From: Pholis gunnellus
Lineage: Eukaryota > Chordata > Actinopteri > Perciformes > Pholidae
DNA: 64,000 nucleotides
Direction: 5' to 3'
Assembly: GCA_910591455.2 (NCBI GenBank)
Contig: OU342806.1
Span: forward strand, 27,653,517 to 27,717,516
The position numbers and the translations under genes were made by a program. Of the stretch, positions 13,732 through 26,232 are shown in pieces. A model generated the notes under the pieces. The model was not told the DNA's origin and searched no databases. It saw nothing but the letters and a program-made list of their open reading frames with translations. Numbering within the stretch: position 1 is the stretch's first letter; the number at the start of each line of letters is the position of its first letter.

Positions 13732-15798
13732 ATGATATTTCACAAGGCAGCTATTCAAGCTGACCTTATAAAACAAAAACGGAAGCCTGTTAAAAGGCAA
13801 AACACTGAGAAATGGTTTGATCAAGAATGCAAGAGCATCAGAAAAGACCTGAGAAAAATAGCAAATGAAAAACATCGCCAACCAAACAACCCGGCCTTAC
13901 GCATTATGTACAATGACGTTTTAAACACGTATAAATGTACAATTAGGAACAAAAAACAAAATTATACTCAGATGAAACTTGAAGATATTGAGAACGCCAT
14001 TGATCAAAATCAATTCTGGGATATGTTGAACAACTTCAACACAAAGCAACCACAAGCATTACCCATCCAGCACGGTGACATCTGGAGAGCACATTTTGAA
14101 AATCTGTACAAAAACATACCACTAAACCGAACTAATTCAGATCAATATATTATAAAAGAAAAACTCCAAACATTAGAAAAGACAATTAAAGACAACCAAA
14201 ACCCCCTTGATTTCCCAATTACTTGGGAAGAATTGAGCACACAGACAAAATCTCTCCGGCCAACAAAAGCTTGTGGTCCCGACAGCATCAAAAATGAAAT
14301 GCTCAAATGCAGCACCCCAGAGATGCAGGGTGCAGTGTTGAAGTTGTTCAACATCGTATTACAATCAGGATGTTTTCCAGACATCTGGAGCAAAGGGCTC
14401 ATTTCCCCCATTCACAAGAGTGGGGACAAGTCAGACCCTAGTAACTACCGGGGCATCTGTGTCAGCAGCTGTCTAGGTAAACTATTCTGTAGTATTCTAA
14501 ATAAAAGAATGCTACATTTCCTTGACGAACACTCCATCTTGAGTAAAAATCAAATTGGCTTCCTCCCAAAACACCGGACCACCGACCATGTATATACCCT
14601 TCACACTCTAATTAACAAACATGTACACCAAACAAAAAATGGTAAAATATTCTCTTGTTTTATTGATTTCAAGAAAGCTTTCGACTCTATTTGGCATGAA
14701 GGGCTCTATTACAGACTTCTACAATGTGGGATAGGAGGCAAAATGTATGATCTGATTAAATCAATGTATTTGGAAAATAGATGTGCTGTTAAAATTGGAG
14801 ACAAACAAACTGAATTCTTCACCCAGAAAAGAGGTGTTCGTCAGGTTTGCAATTTAAGTCCGACTTTATTCAATATATATATAAATGAACTTGCTGTTCA
14901 GTTAGATCAATGTGATGCTCCTGGGCTCTCCCTCCTGGATAGAGAGGTGAAGTGTCTGTTTTATGCCGATGACCTGGTTCTACTGTCTCCTACTGAACAA
15001 GGACTACAGCAACAGCTGGACATAGTAGAACAGTTCTGTCACAACTGGGCCCTGGCAGTAAATATGAAGAAAACTAATATCATGATTTTTCAAAAACGCT
15101 CCAGATGTCAGGAAAACAAATACCAGTTTACCATAAATAATAACATCATTGAACATAGTATGAGTTATACCTATCTTGGTATAACCATAACTGCATCAGG
15201 GAGTTTCAACATGGCAGTGAATGCACTAAAAGAAAAAGCTCGAAGAGCTCTAAATGCAATTAAGAGAACATTTTATAATTTTCAAATCCCAATTAAAATC
15301 TGGCTTAAAATCTTTAACAGTGTCATCCAGCCCATTGCGCTCTACGGTAGTGAAGTGTGGGGTCCACTCAGTCATCATAGTTATACCCGCTGGGACAAAC
15401 ATCCAACAGAATCTTTACACGCAGAATTCTGCAGATACATTTTACACGTACACAGAAACACACCAACAAATGCATGTAGAGCAGAACTAGGCAGATACCC
15501 ACTGACCATTAACATCCAAAAGAGAGCACTCACATTCTTCAATCACCTTAAATCCAGCCCCCTAGACACCCTCCACTCCAAAGCCCTCCAAACCCAAGAG
15601 CTGAGCCCAGAGAAGAGTCCCCTATGTCAGTTGGTGCTGAGACTAAATACCTCCTCTCAGACACACTGGGACCAGTCTCACAACAACACTGCTCTCCAAA
15701 CACCAATCAGAGTAAAACAAATTATAACACGATGTAAAGAAACCTATCTGGAACACTGGAAAGAAGAAACTAAAATATCTCTCTACTGTCAGAGATAG
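13732..15798 (+). pseudogene. LINE reverse transcriptase segment
   Basis: This 688-codon open segment holds the full set of non-LTR reverse transcriptase motifs. They are KACGPDSIKNEML near residue 180, SPIHKSGDKSDPSNYRGI near 224, FIDFKKAFDSIWHEG near 312, the GVRQVCNLSPTLFNIYINEL region near 370 and the catalytic FYADD box with its two Asp codons at 14968-14973. A thumb-like region follows (LGITITASGSF). The ATG at 13732 is only the first in this open stretch; the real protein should be read through from the endonuclease. The segment stops at TAG 15796-15798. The CCHC tail continues in a different frame, so a further frameshift separates them. Long open reading suggests a fairly young copy. 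Confidence 0.92.
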
Positions 15799-16105
15799 AA
15801 AGCAGAGACAGATCCTCACCAAGTACAGGCTCAGTGACCACACACTGGAAATCGAAAAAGGAAGACACAAGAAGTCATGGCAACCAAAAGACAACAGAAT
15901 GTGTGGTCACTGTGGGACAGGTGAGACTGAGACAGAGATGCACTTCCTCCTAAAATGCGAAACATTCAATACAATTAGGAACATGTACTTTAAAAAATTT
16001 GACTCTGTAATTTCAGATTTTAAAAAATTTAGTGACAACTCAAAATTAAAAATACTCCTCGGAGAAGGAGATCGGGCACCTTGCTGCCCAATACGTGTTA
16101 ACATG
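15799..16105 (+). pseudogene. LINE C-terminal zinc-knuckle segment
   Basis: In the +2 frame after the reverse transcriptase stop, the text continues with LTKYRLSDHTLEIEKGRHKK and a Cys-x2-Cys-x9-His-x4-Cys knuckle at about 15902-15958. This is a common nucleic-acid-binding tail of I-like LINEs. A further frame change near 16070 is likely, because HLAAQYVLTCH, a plausible terminal motif, is read in the third frame from 16077. Confidence 0.7.
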
Positions 16106-16122
16106 CCACAACACACACACAC

Positions 16123-16159
<37 letters not shown>

Positions 16160-16325
16160 TGTATATATAAAATGAATAATCAATCTAGATGTTATATAAA
16201 TGTTATTGTATATTAATGTTATTGTGTATTAATATTATTGTTTATTAATATTATTGTATGTTTAATTTTTGTGATGCTTTGGCAATACCGTTTCTAAATG
16301 TTCATGCCAATAAAGCAAATTGAAT

Positions 16326-16427
<102 letters not shown>

Positions 16428-16579
16428 CAGACAGAGAGTAGACTTGATTGAAAAACTTTCTTTGATCGTGAAGCCAAATCTCTGTATAATTCTCTGGTTT
16501 ATCTCTACGAACAGAGACAAACGGTGACAGCTGACTCATATGAACGTGTCCAACATGGGTTGAACTAGCATCGGACATC

Positions 16580-17120
16580 GACTTTATATAAGAAGTGGAC
16601 GTACTAACTGTGATGTCACCCATTGGTTTGTGGACTGATGTTTTGAAGCCTTGAGTTCAACATTTTGGACGTTACCATCTCAGTTTTTCGCAACCAGAAG
16701 TGACCGGAGAAGGTGAGGCAAAGTACAACCATAGACTGTATATAGGAAGTGGGCGTAGTCATCATGGTGTCAACCATTGGTGTTTGTGGACTGATGTTTT
16801 GAAGCCTTGAGTTGGGTGATTTCGCTGTCACCATCTTGTAATAAGGCTGCAGCCATGTTTTTTTTTTTCAGCCAATGAACGGAAGTTACCATATTTGGAA
16901 TATGGAGGAGTGACGTAGAGACACCATATACGTCTCTGGTAGCGGCTCAGAGACTTCTCATAGACTTCTTTTAGCAACCAGAGGAGTCGCCCCCTGATGG
17001 ACATTAGAGAGAATGCAAGTTTAAGGACACTTCAGCGTCAGCTTCACTCGGCAGAACCGGAGGTTGCCACCTGGTAGCAACCTGTCAATCCCAACGTAGC
17101 CCCGCCCTAAAGTATACCTT
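16580..17120 (+). repeat. Interspersed repeat, family A, two abutting pieces
   Basis: A first partial copy (about 16586-16730) is followed directly by a second start (ATAGACTGTATATAGGAAGT, about 16732). The second piece runs to GGCAGAACCGGAGGTTG near 17065 and the ACGTAGCCCCGCCCTAAAG motif near 17094. The second lacks the TTTACTAAATG...GAGATTGAG core found in the other copies, so it represents a shorter subfamily or a deletion. Confidence 0.8.
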
Positions 17121-18894
17121 GCTTTATAATCACATCCAGTGTGCGAAATGCCTTAGTGGCAATCGGGCTCCCGTCTCACCCCCCCATGCGCTTCAGTATT
17201 ATGCTGATGTCCTACACAGACTCAATACGCAACATACAAGATTTCATGGATTGAATATCGCAATCAGACCGATAAATCTGCCATCTCTTCATCTGCACAA
17301 AAAACATAACTAGGCACGAAAGTTAGCACCGGTCCTTTTCCTGAAAACCAACCGACTCCACGTCCTGCCAGACTGGAACTTTTGTAGCCTGGACAAACAC
17401 GGGCATTCACAAGGACAAAATGGTGAAATGCAATTCAAAACTACTGGAAATAGCTAGATTCTCTACATTTGTACTGATGCTGTGTCATGGACAACGACTC
17501 GAAAGAGGTTTATTTACTAGGAAAATTGCTCAAAACGACTACCTTTTGCTATAAACAAAATCCAGCAAAAAAAAAATTAATCCAGCACTAACTTTTTAAA
17601 TGGCCATTTTCTGAAAAGGTTAAGTATAAATCTAGTAAAAAAAGAAAAGCAACCTACAAGTTGCTGTTTAGGCACTGTAAAAACGAATGATATATTCAGC
17701 CGTTAATGGGACAACGTTGTGCATCTCGTAAGTGAAGATTGAGCATCACGTAACATCACATCAGTCGTGTCGAGTGTGTGTAGCTGTTAGTTTCTTATGT
17801 GTGTGTCGGGGACAAGTGATTCCAATTACTGTATCTCTTCCACGTCAGCGTCGTGCCTCGTAATGATTTTGTCACGTGTGACCTGAAGTAATTACTGGAA
17901 ACCCAGAGACGGTCACACTCGTCACCGTGTCCGTCCTCCTGGGTCTAAACCCACTGCGCTTGTTCACAGCTGGCTGCCCCGGGGAATACTTAGCAGGACG
18001 AAATGACAGTGATGATGATGATGAAGAGTTTACTTGACCTGCGAGCAGACAGGCAAGCGCGTGCTATCGTGCAACACGTAGACGGACACAAGATGTCTCC
18101 AAGCTGCCAGTGTGAGCCTCCAGCCGGGCTGCTGGCCCTAGTGTCACAAGCAATACATATTCTTCATATCATAACACCCAAAACGTATTACATGACAGCA
18201 AATTAAAAGGCTGTGATCTCGTGAGCCTCAACAAACAAGGAGTTTTGAGATGAAGTCATTTGTTCCCAAGGCTGTGGAGGTGTTTTCTTTATGATTTTTT
18301 TTAGAAGCTGTTTGAGTTCAAATCTCAAATGTAAACTAAATTGACTATATGTTCCTGTAGAATCCTATTGTATAAATATTCTTAAAGTATCCTCGTCAAA
18401 CCGACATGTTGTTGTCTTTTCTAGTTGCAAAGACCACAGAAAGTGATTACAGCGTGTGAACCATGCCATCAAATCTAAAGTGTGACCTCCGCCCACACCT
18501 TGTCGTGTGAATCCATGCTACAGCCTTGGGAAGGCAGATAGGATGAGATCAGTTACTGAATTAACAACGTTGTTGGTATTATAATGTCATGTCTATTGTG
18601 TCACAGATCGTCAGAAGTGGATAACATGGTGTGTGTGTGTGTCTCTGATAGGTTGGTAACGTAAACGTAAGCAGTTCCCTGCACTAGTAAAACAGCATTA
18701 GCATAGCTCGTAAGCTACAATAGTATTCAGGGTTACAGGTTACGTCTGCATTGTTAGTCCTAATAACTCATCAGCATCATCATCACAACTCTGCAACATC
18801 TAAACAGTGTCTTTATGGCCGGGCATTACTTTAAGCGTTTTCAGCAACTTAGTAGCTGAGATGATGTAAAACCCTAACCCTAACCCTTTATCAT
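17121..18894. other. Non-coding, no gene seen
   Basis: A short GT tract at 18632-18642 and AACCCTAACCCTAACCC at 18872-18888 are the only repeats noted. Confidence 0.5.
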
Positions 18895-19345
18895 TATTAT
18901 TAATGAATAAATACAATAAACGGAGATTTGGACAGTCTGACAAAGAAAAATTCAAAATATTATACTTTTAATTTTGTCAGTCATCTATAGTGGTTATCTG
19001 CATAAAAATACACATTTCAAATGATTTGAGAATAAATGATTGTAATTTTATTTTAATAACATTTTAGGAGGGCATTAGTAGTTTTAATGATGTATTATAA
19101 GCAGCTTAGAGCTAGTCTTAGGAGGTCAATATTTTTAGTTTATATTGTTATGAAAACATCTCCTTCAAACAACTGGATTTATATAAGTTTATCGCAAAAG
19201 AAAAGATATTTTACCAGATTACATTTAAAAACATCATGATAACTTATAATACGTAATTTACCTTCACCCAATACTCATTTTTACAGTTCGGAGCCTGAAT
19301 GCCCCATAAATTACCTCCGTTAGCACCGTGCTAGTGAGAGACTCT
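18895..19345 (+). repeat. Interspersed repeat, family C, copy 2
   Basis: The second copy has CAGTCATCTATAGTGGTTAT, CATAAAAATACACATTTCAA, GTTATGAAAACATCTCC and AATACTCATTTTTACAGTTC at matching spacing. A short AACCCTAACCCTAACCC run (18872-18888) lies just before it. Confidence 0.65.
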
Positions 19346-19837
19346 GTGCTGTACAGAGGAGCAGTCAGTGGATTACTCTGAGCAGCATGGTGGGAATAGA
19401 TCACTGTATGAAAGTTAGTTGTTCCGAATCTTGCGATGCTTTCAGCTCCGTTATTTAGCCAAGCAGGACTGTGCTAACAGCTAACGTTAGCTTACCAATT
19501 TCAACAGATTTGTTGTTCCCAATGTAGCATTATGAGGACTAGAAATCATTAATGCAGATCTCCTAATTACATATTTGTACTGATTATCAGTCACTAATAA
19601 AGATCACATTTATTTTTCACTTGCCTGATCGAACAACTGCACGAGGCATTCCACTTGCAGGGCAGGCGTTTATGTTGTATGCCTCCGCATCAGCTTGGCA
19701 GACTGACCACCCCACCCAAACCGCTGAGAAGTGAAGAGATATCCTCAGTTCATTATGAAACTGGTGGGCAACATTCAACGGTAGTAATGTAGTTGAAATC
19801 ATCACTGAAACGGATGCTGGATAATGTCTCTCTAGAG

Positions 19838-21090
19838 CAGTGGTCACCAACCTTTTTAAGCCCAAGATCCCTGACCTCTGCCTTGGTGACCGGCAAGATC
19901 TACCTATTGAGGCGTTGAGAGAAAAAGACTGTCCAGACTGTACTTACAGCTTGAGGCTTTTTATTTGGCCTAATTGTAATTGAATGAAATCAAACATTTG
20001 GTCCAGCTTTCAAATTGATGTGACCAAGAACACACTAAATGACTTAATTTCAGTGCAACATAAAAAGGAAATTATTTGTTAACCGCACACAATATGAACA
20101 AGAAAACACATTTGCAATGAGCAGGCTGGATGAACGACCAATATTAACTGTTGTATTTATCAACTGACGTTACAACACAACACTGACACAATTCTCAGTC
20201 AGTGCAACTAATGTAAGTGCAGTTCAGCTCTGTGTCCCATCACAATGCCATCAGAAGTCATGTGACTCAAGTCAGTGTGATGCTGTGACTGAACATTGTC
20301 TTGTAGTTCGGCTCATAAGCACAGACAGCCAGTCTGAGGCAGTCTGTGAGGTGTCTGTCTCCTTACCTCCTCCTCCCTCACTCCCTACCCTGGTGTTCTC
20401 ATGTTTCCTTACCTCCTCATCCCTCACTCCCCACCCTGGTGTTCTCATGTGTCCTTACCTCCTCATCCCTCACTCCCTAACTGTCCGTGCTGGATCTGTC
20501 CCCGTTGTTTTAAAAAGCTAAATAAGTTATTAGCATGACTGCATCCAGCTAGCCAAACCTGTCTGGTGCAGCTAGTAAAGAAGCTTCATGTTCTGCTTCC
20601 CTTTCCCGCTAGTCTGCTGTCTGATTGTGAGGTCAGGCTGATCTGGGATCAGCTCTTTAACTGCAGAATCTCCGCCAAACTTCTCCTCTCAAACGGGTCT
20701 TGGAGGAGCAGTGCTCGCGCTGGCGCTCGCGCTCGCCTGTAGAGACTTCTCCTGACGAGAACGCGCAGTTTGGGGCCAAATCGTTTTGGCCCCACTCTGA
20801 ATCTATTTGAGGACGCTGATTGGCTAAGTTGTATGTCACTCATTTATATCTTTAATCAGCAATTGACTAAACTGCTTCATAGACCCGCCTCGGTAGGGCC
20901 CACTAGCTGCCCGTTTTGAGACGTGCAAACAAGCGGAGATGATGAGCAGACAGGCTGCAGACAAAATCCCCTTCAAAATAAAAGCACAGGATTTTTTTTT
21001 TCTTCTTTTTTTATTTTTTATTTTGGAGATCGACAGGGAAAGTCTCCGAGATCGACCTGTCGATCGCGATCGACGGGTTGGCGACCACTG
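19838..21090. mobile_element. hAT-like DNA transposon, non-autonomous
   Basis: The element is 1,253 bp with terminal inverted repeats CAGTGGTCACCAACC on the left and GGTTGGCGACCACTG on the right, one mismatch in 15. Flanks are CTCTAGAG (19830-19837) and CTCTAGAT (21091-21098), a target duplication matching at 7 of 8 bases. The CAGTG terminus and 8-bp duplication mark hAT. No transposase is encoded. Inside, at about 20358-20480, there is a tandem repeat of roughly 50 bp containing TTACCTCCTC and CCTGGTGTTCTCATG. Confidence 0.92.
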
Positions 21091-21417
21091 CTCTAGATAA
21101 TCTCTACGTGAGAAAAAAAGTCAAATCTCCGTTATTTAAAGCCAAGTCTGATTTAGAATTGTGATTCAGGTACAGCCCTAATGTAGTTTCACTTGAAGAT
21201 GTGGAGATCAGGCGGAGGTGATGGTCACCTAAGCCATCATAGGCCATCGTAAGGTTAGCACTGTCTTACATAAGACGTCGGCCTTGACCGCTAATATTAA
21301 GATAAGTGACTGAGGGTGCGTGTGGAAAGTGGAAGAGCGGTCCATGCATTTAACATGAGGCAGCTTGAAACTGGACAGAGCAGCCATGAATGTTTCATTA
21401 GATCTACAGAGTTTAAT

Positions 21418-21419
<2 letters not shown>

Positions 21420-21468
<49 letters not shown>
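21420..21468 (+). repeat. (GT)n microsatellite
   Basis: 49 bp of uninterrupted GT. Confidence 0.98.
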
Positions 21469-21469
<1 letters not shown>

Positions 21470-21633
21470 CTGAGGGATCAGTGGGGTGTACAGCTTCACC
21501 AACGATAAGGTAAAGGTACTGTGACTTTGCATCACGCTGAGCCGTCCTGCACAGTTTGCCATCTTCTTCCTGTTCCCATGTCTCCCCGTCTCTGGTGGCG
21601 CAATCTGCAGCCTAGCAGATGTCCCACTGTGGC

Positions 21634-21634
<1 letters not shown>

Positions 21635-21674
<40 letters not shown>
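21635..21674 (+). repeat. (TG)n microsatellite
   Basis: 40 bp of TG, 166 bp downstream of the GT tract at 21420 and in the same orientation. Confidence 0.98.
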
Positions 21675-21676
<2 letters not shown>

Positions 21677-23360
21677 TGACACAGATGCTGCAATCTGCAG
21701 TGCTGCTAAAGACGAGCCTTGACATTTCAGATTTCAAACCACTTTCGTACCGTACGCCACTAGTCAGTGTTTTATGTGAATGGTTTTTACTGGGCATACA
21801 GACCAAAGACATACTAGATCCATGCAGGCTGGTCTCATCCATTTCATATCACATCATCCACGTAGTCATGAGCGGGAGGGAGGGGAGGTGGATGGATCTG
21901 ACAAACAGTCGGATCCATCCATAAAGACGGCCGTTTATTTTGAAAAGACGTAGGCATGTAACAAGCGGAAAATGACATGCTTCGCTGACTTTCGTAGGAA
22001 AATGAGCGAAAAATGTCATATCACACAGCAAAGCGCTGCACTGCAGGCTAATGTCTTGTCAGATCCCGTCCATTTGTGTCAGGATTTATTCTACATTTGT
22101 TTAAAACAAGCAGGATGAGCTTTTGGATGAGGAAAACAGTACTTTTACATACAGGCTCAATCAGAAAGATAAAATGTTGAGTATGAGGGTGTTGGTGAGA
22201 CATCTGAAGATCCTTCAAACAACCAGCAACGTTTAATAAGACACAAAGGACAAATCATAGACCCAAGGACACTATAAGTGATATATAACATATATCGCGA
22301 TATATATACTCGATTTATTACCTTTTTTCAACTGCAAATGATGCAGTTTGTCAACATCTGACTCACGCCACGACCGTACCAGAATAAACGAAGCACCAGT
22401 GGACTGAAAAAGCTATTGTTTCATTTGTACTTGGTGTATTAATAGTTTTTATCATAAAAGCTTGATAGAAGGAGTCAGAAGGAGTCTTGAGTGAAAGTAA
22501 GCAGCGCGTGTAGCTGCAGCTATTCTACTTCCTGCAGCCGACCAGCTGGTAGAGTCGGGGAGCAGGTGGTCTTAAAGGAAGGAGTCACACCTTCAGGGCC
22601 CTGGGGTGCTGTGGAGGGAGCGCCAACAGGCTGCACCACAAATGTGGCTTTGGTATGTGCACACTTGTGTTCGGAGCAGCTGAGGACACGTCTCTTTACA
22701 ACAAAGGAGAATATCTGTTTTTTTCATGTGATACTGAAAACGTCCTTCTTGAAGCAAATAAAAAACAGGTTCCATTACTGGTTGAGTTACACAGAGCCAG
22801 TTTCACTGCCTGTTATTGGACAAATAAACGAGCAACACACCAATTACCTCTGCTGCAGCTAACGATTACTTCCATCAATCTGTCGATGGTTGTCTTCATT
22901 AATCTATGAAACGTCAAAAACATGCCCATCATAACTTCTACAAAGCCCAAGGTGGCATCTTCAGCTACCTTGTTTAGTCTGACCAACATTCCATAATCTT
23001 CACTTTACTATTTTCAAAGATCAGGAAAACATAAATATTCACATTTGAGATGCTGGAACGTTTAAAAAATAATAATCCATTATCGTCGTTTGATGGTTTT
23101 TTCTATCGAGAGGTGAAGTCTCGGCCTTTCCAGTGGACCACCATGGGACTCTATTTGGTAATAATATGTAAGATAGAGACAAATCTTTTTTTATCCTGTT
23201 TGAAATGTGCCATGAATTAAATAACATGATGTTTGTCAACTTTAAATATCATTTTGATAGACCCCCCCATAACTCCCCAAAGAATCTCCATTTTGACTCT
23301 GGACGTCACATCAGGTGTAAAACGGTTCAATTTGACAAAAAGAAATGACAAAGACAAACA

Positions 23361-23363
<3 letters not shown>
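21675..23363. other. Non-coding, no feature seen
   Basis: Short frames only. TATATCGCGATATA at 22291-22304 is a small palindrome. Confidence 0.5.

Positions 23364-23396
<33 letters not shown>
23364..23396 (+). repeat. (AT)n microsatellite
   Basis: 33 bp of alternating AT. Confidence 0.98.
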
Positions 23397-23397
<1 letters not shown>

Positions 23398-23418
23398 CAT
23401 GAGAAAGAGGTGTAGTTT

Positions 23419-23495
23419 AAACTGGCTCAGGATCTCAGCTGGGATTGGAGGCGGAATTCAAGGAATTCACAGAGGAGATTATTGTGTTTGAGGAC
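23419..23495 (+). repeat. Short dispersed repeat, family E, copy 1
   Basis: CTGGCTCAGGATCTCAGCTG then GGCGGAATTCAAGGAATTCA and GAGGAGAT; the same blocks recur at 25549-25620. Each copy follows a dinucleotide tract at short distance. Confidence 0.65.
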
Positions 23496-23579
23496 CGGTG
23501 GCAACAAGGAATGTCTGGTGTGCGGCGGAAACACGGAGCAGATGGGGGAGAGGGGTTTCTGTTGTGTCATCCTAAGACA

Positions 23580-23870
23580 GATCCCTAACCAAACCAATAG
23601 CATCCATTATCCACTTCCATCCTGATTGTGAGCCGTGGCCTTTTGCACCTACCGGCTCGTCCCATCTCCTCCTCCTCTGTTCGTGCTGGGTCCCAGCCCT
23701 CCAGCATCAGGCCCTCACGGGGGCACGATTAAGCCAATTGAGGGCGGATGAAGTGAAACAAAGGGCTGAGTGAAAGGAGAGGCCCCCGGGCCCGACGGGT
23801 GCTCAGTGGGGTGTGGATGAGGTCTGGACCCCATGCTTCCTGATCCATGCGGAGTAAAGCTCCATCTGCA
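23580..23870. other. Candidate conserved non-coding element
   Basis: GC-rich, single-copy-looking stretch (TTAAGCCAATTGAGGGCGGA, GGAGAGGCCCCCGGGCCCGA) without a plausible frame. Composition-based only. Confidence 0.25.
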
Positions 23871-24149
23871 AAACGCCCATCGAAGTGAAGCCGTTCTTGT
23901 TAATTTGGCCTCTTTAGTCATACCCACTTAACGGAATTAAAACGGGGGTGGATGCCCACCTGTTCCATTGTTGTTTTTTTAATAAGCGTGTGCCAATTTG
24001 TAAAGTTATTATGGTACAATTACCATGGCAACTATAATTTTGGTAAACAGCCTGATCGACGGTGGATTTTTGATGCTTATGGCTGCTAGTATTTGAAAGT
24101 TTCAAAGGTCCCACATACCTCTCATGCATTAAGCTGACGTGTTTCCTCA

Positions 24150-24393
24150 GCGTTGGACCGTCTTGTTTTGGTGGAACGAGGAGGCAGAGCGGCCGGTTCG
24201 ACCCCCTCGCTCCCCCGGTTGAAGATGCTGACCCCACATTGTTGGACGTGTGAATGTTTATGATGAGCAGGTGGCACCCTGCGTTGCAGCCTCTGCCATC
24301 AGCGTGTGAATGTGTGAATGCTGGCTTGCGTTGTAAAGCGCTCAGATAAAAGCCCTTTTATAAAAGCAGTCCATTTAATGTATTTACCATTTA
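24150..24393 (+). mobile_element. tRNA-derived SINE, fish type
   Basis: B-box CCGGTTCGACCCCC at 24191, then CAGCCTCTGCCATCAGCGTG, GTTGTAAAGCGCTCAGATAA and the tail GCAGTCCATTTAATGTATTT. The sequence between the head and GTTGGACGTGTG looks deleted. Confidence 0.8.
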
Positions 24394-25408
24394 AGTGAAT
24401 CCAGGAGCCTAGAAAGGGCATTGTTTGAGTCACTGCTGAGCGGATCGGAGCAGAGAAGAAAGCAGTTGAGTTTTGAATGAACAGTGTAGGTTTCAGTTTG
24501 CTAACTGCTGGGTAAAGGGAAGCTACTTTAGCCCTGGAGGTGAAATTAAGTCGCCCCTGTTCCTCCCGATCAGGTCTGGAAGCTGAATCGGCAACGTCAT
24601 CATATGGCGTCAACTGTCATTGAATGCAACCTAGTTAACTCTCTGAACCCCAAGCAGTTCTGGGTCGTTTCTTTTGCTCCCGTCACATTTCTCTCTCTGT
24701 GGCCTCGTTTTTCACTATAATATAAAAGTCCTGCACCTCCATGGAAAAAGCACAACCAAGGAGAACTCAAAACGTTCGTGCAGTATAACACAGTTACAAT
24801 GCCATGAATCATGAAAAACAGTTGAATTTCTTTGACCATTTATTTTTATATAAATTGTAAAACACTGGAATCTATTAATACAATATTTCTCCAAATGGCC
24901 ACAAGTGTTGTGTGCTTTATATGAATAGAACTATTTACATCCTTACACCCTCTCAACGCTCTGTGTTCAGCAGCCTGATGTTTGGGGTTCAGAGGGTTTT
25001 ATGGTCTGTTTAACAAAGTAACACAAACCAATGCTTGTCCACTATGTGCTGGTTAAAACAGAACCGTAACACTTTAGATGAGTAATCCAGAACAACAGTG
25101 TTGGAAATAGCATGATTACATCACTATTAATTATAGCAGTCCTCAATGATTTGACTCAAACATAGCTTTACCATGTCGTATGATCTGCTACCTCAGTACA
25201 CTTTAACAACAAATATTACTAGTACCACCTCAGAATTACAGATGGACCTTTTTTAACCAGGAATCCACATTACAGACACTGACTATCCCTGAAACAATTT
25301 AGACAATTTATTCTAAATTTTGACACAGATTTTCCACTGCAAATGTACATCTGTTCTAAATATCGCTTTCCTGTCCCCTTGATCACTAATAATCGGTATA
25401 AAAAGATA

Positions 25409-25409
<1 letters not shown>
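24394..25409. other. Non-coding, no feature seen
   Basis: AT-rich DNA with short frames and no recognised repeat. Confidence 0.5.

Positions 25410-25479
<70 letters not shown>
25410..25479 (+). repeat. (CA)n microsatellite
   Basis: 70 bp of uninterrupted CA. Confidence 0.98.
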
Positions 25480-25481
<2 letters not shown>

Positions 25482-25546
25482 ACACCAAGTCAATGTATAT
25501 TGCCAGATAGTTTTTGTTCCTCAGAATGAGTGTAGTGCAGTCTAAC

Positions 25547-25622
25547 AGCTGGCTCAGGATCACAGCTGACATTCAAGGAGGAATTCAAGGAATTCTCCGA
25601 GGAGATCCTTCTGTGTAGCAGC
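25547..25622 (+). repeat. Short dispersed repeat, family E, copy 2
   Basis: CTGGCTCAGGATCACAGCTG, GGAGGAATTCAAGGAATTCT and GAGGAGATCCTTCTGTG match the copy at 23419, with an AC tract 70 bp upstream. Confidence 0.65.
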
Positions 25623-25718
25623 ATTTAGCCAATCAGCACGCTGGGAAGTCTGCCGGCTCATCCTCCTGTGCAAAACACTGTGTTTGTGCTCATCAGTGTT
25701 ATGTGTCTTCTAAACTCC

Positions 25719-25720
<2 letters not shown>

Positions 25721-25773
<53 letters not shown>

Positions 25774-25830
25774 CTACACAAATGCAAAGTGGACACACAC
25801 ACATCTACACAAATGCAAAGTGGACACACG
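25721..25830 (+). repeat. (CA)n with adjacent tandem duplication
   Basis: CA tract at 25721-25772, followed by two copies of a unit of about 32 bp containing CATCTACACAAATGCAAAGT (starts near 25771 and 25802). Confidence 0.9.
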
Positions 25831-26187
25831 GCTGCAGATGTGTGAATGTCCGTCCTCTATTGTCTTTCACTTCACTCCTGCCTCTCTGTCCATTATCCCC
25901 CTCCCCCTCCATTCTTCTCTACCTTTCACTGCCTCCCCTTCGTCCTCCTCCTCATCACTGCCTCTTCGTGCTGTTGCTTCCTTCCCGCACCTGGGAAAGT
26001 TAGTTTTTTTCCTTTAATAGTGTAAAAAGTGTTAAAAGTATAAGAAGTTATGGAAGCCTTTTAAATAATTCATCAAAGTAACGTAAATTATTACATTGGA
26101 TTACTTGATTAAATGTTTTGAACTGGGCAGTAAAGCTGGATGTTTGACGTGGAGGCTTTTTCTCCACTGGTCAAAAGGAAGCATTGA

Positions 26188-26232
26188 ACTTTAAGTCGCT
26201 TTGGATAAAAGCGTCTGCTAGATGACTGTATA
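26188..26232 (+). mobile_element. SINE-like tail interrupted by an hAT insertion
   Basis: TTAAGTCGCTTTGGATAAAA then GCGTCTGCTAGATGACTGTA is a common fish repeat 3' end that normally runs into TAATG repeats. Here those (TAATGTAATGTA) appear only at 27341-27352, after the inserted element. Confidence 0.7.
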
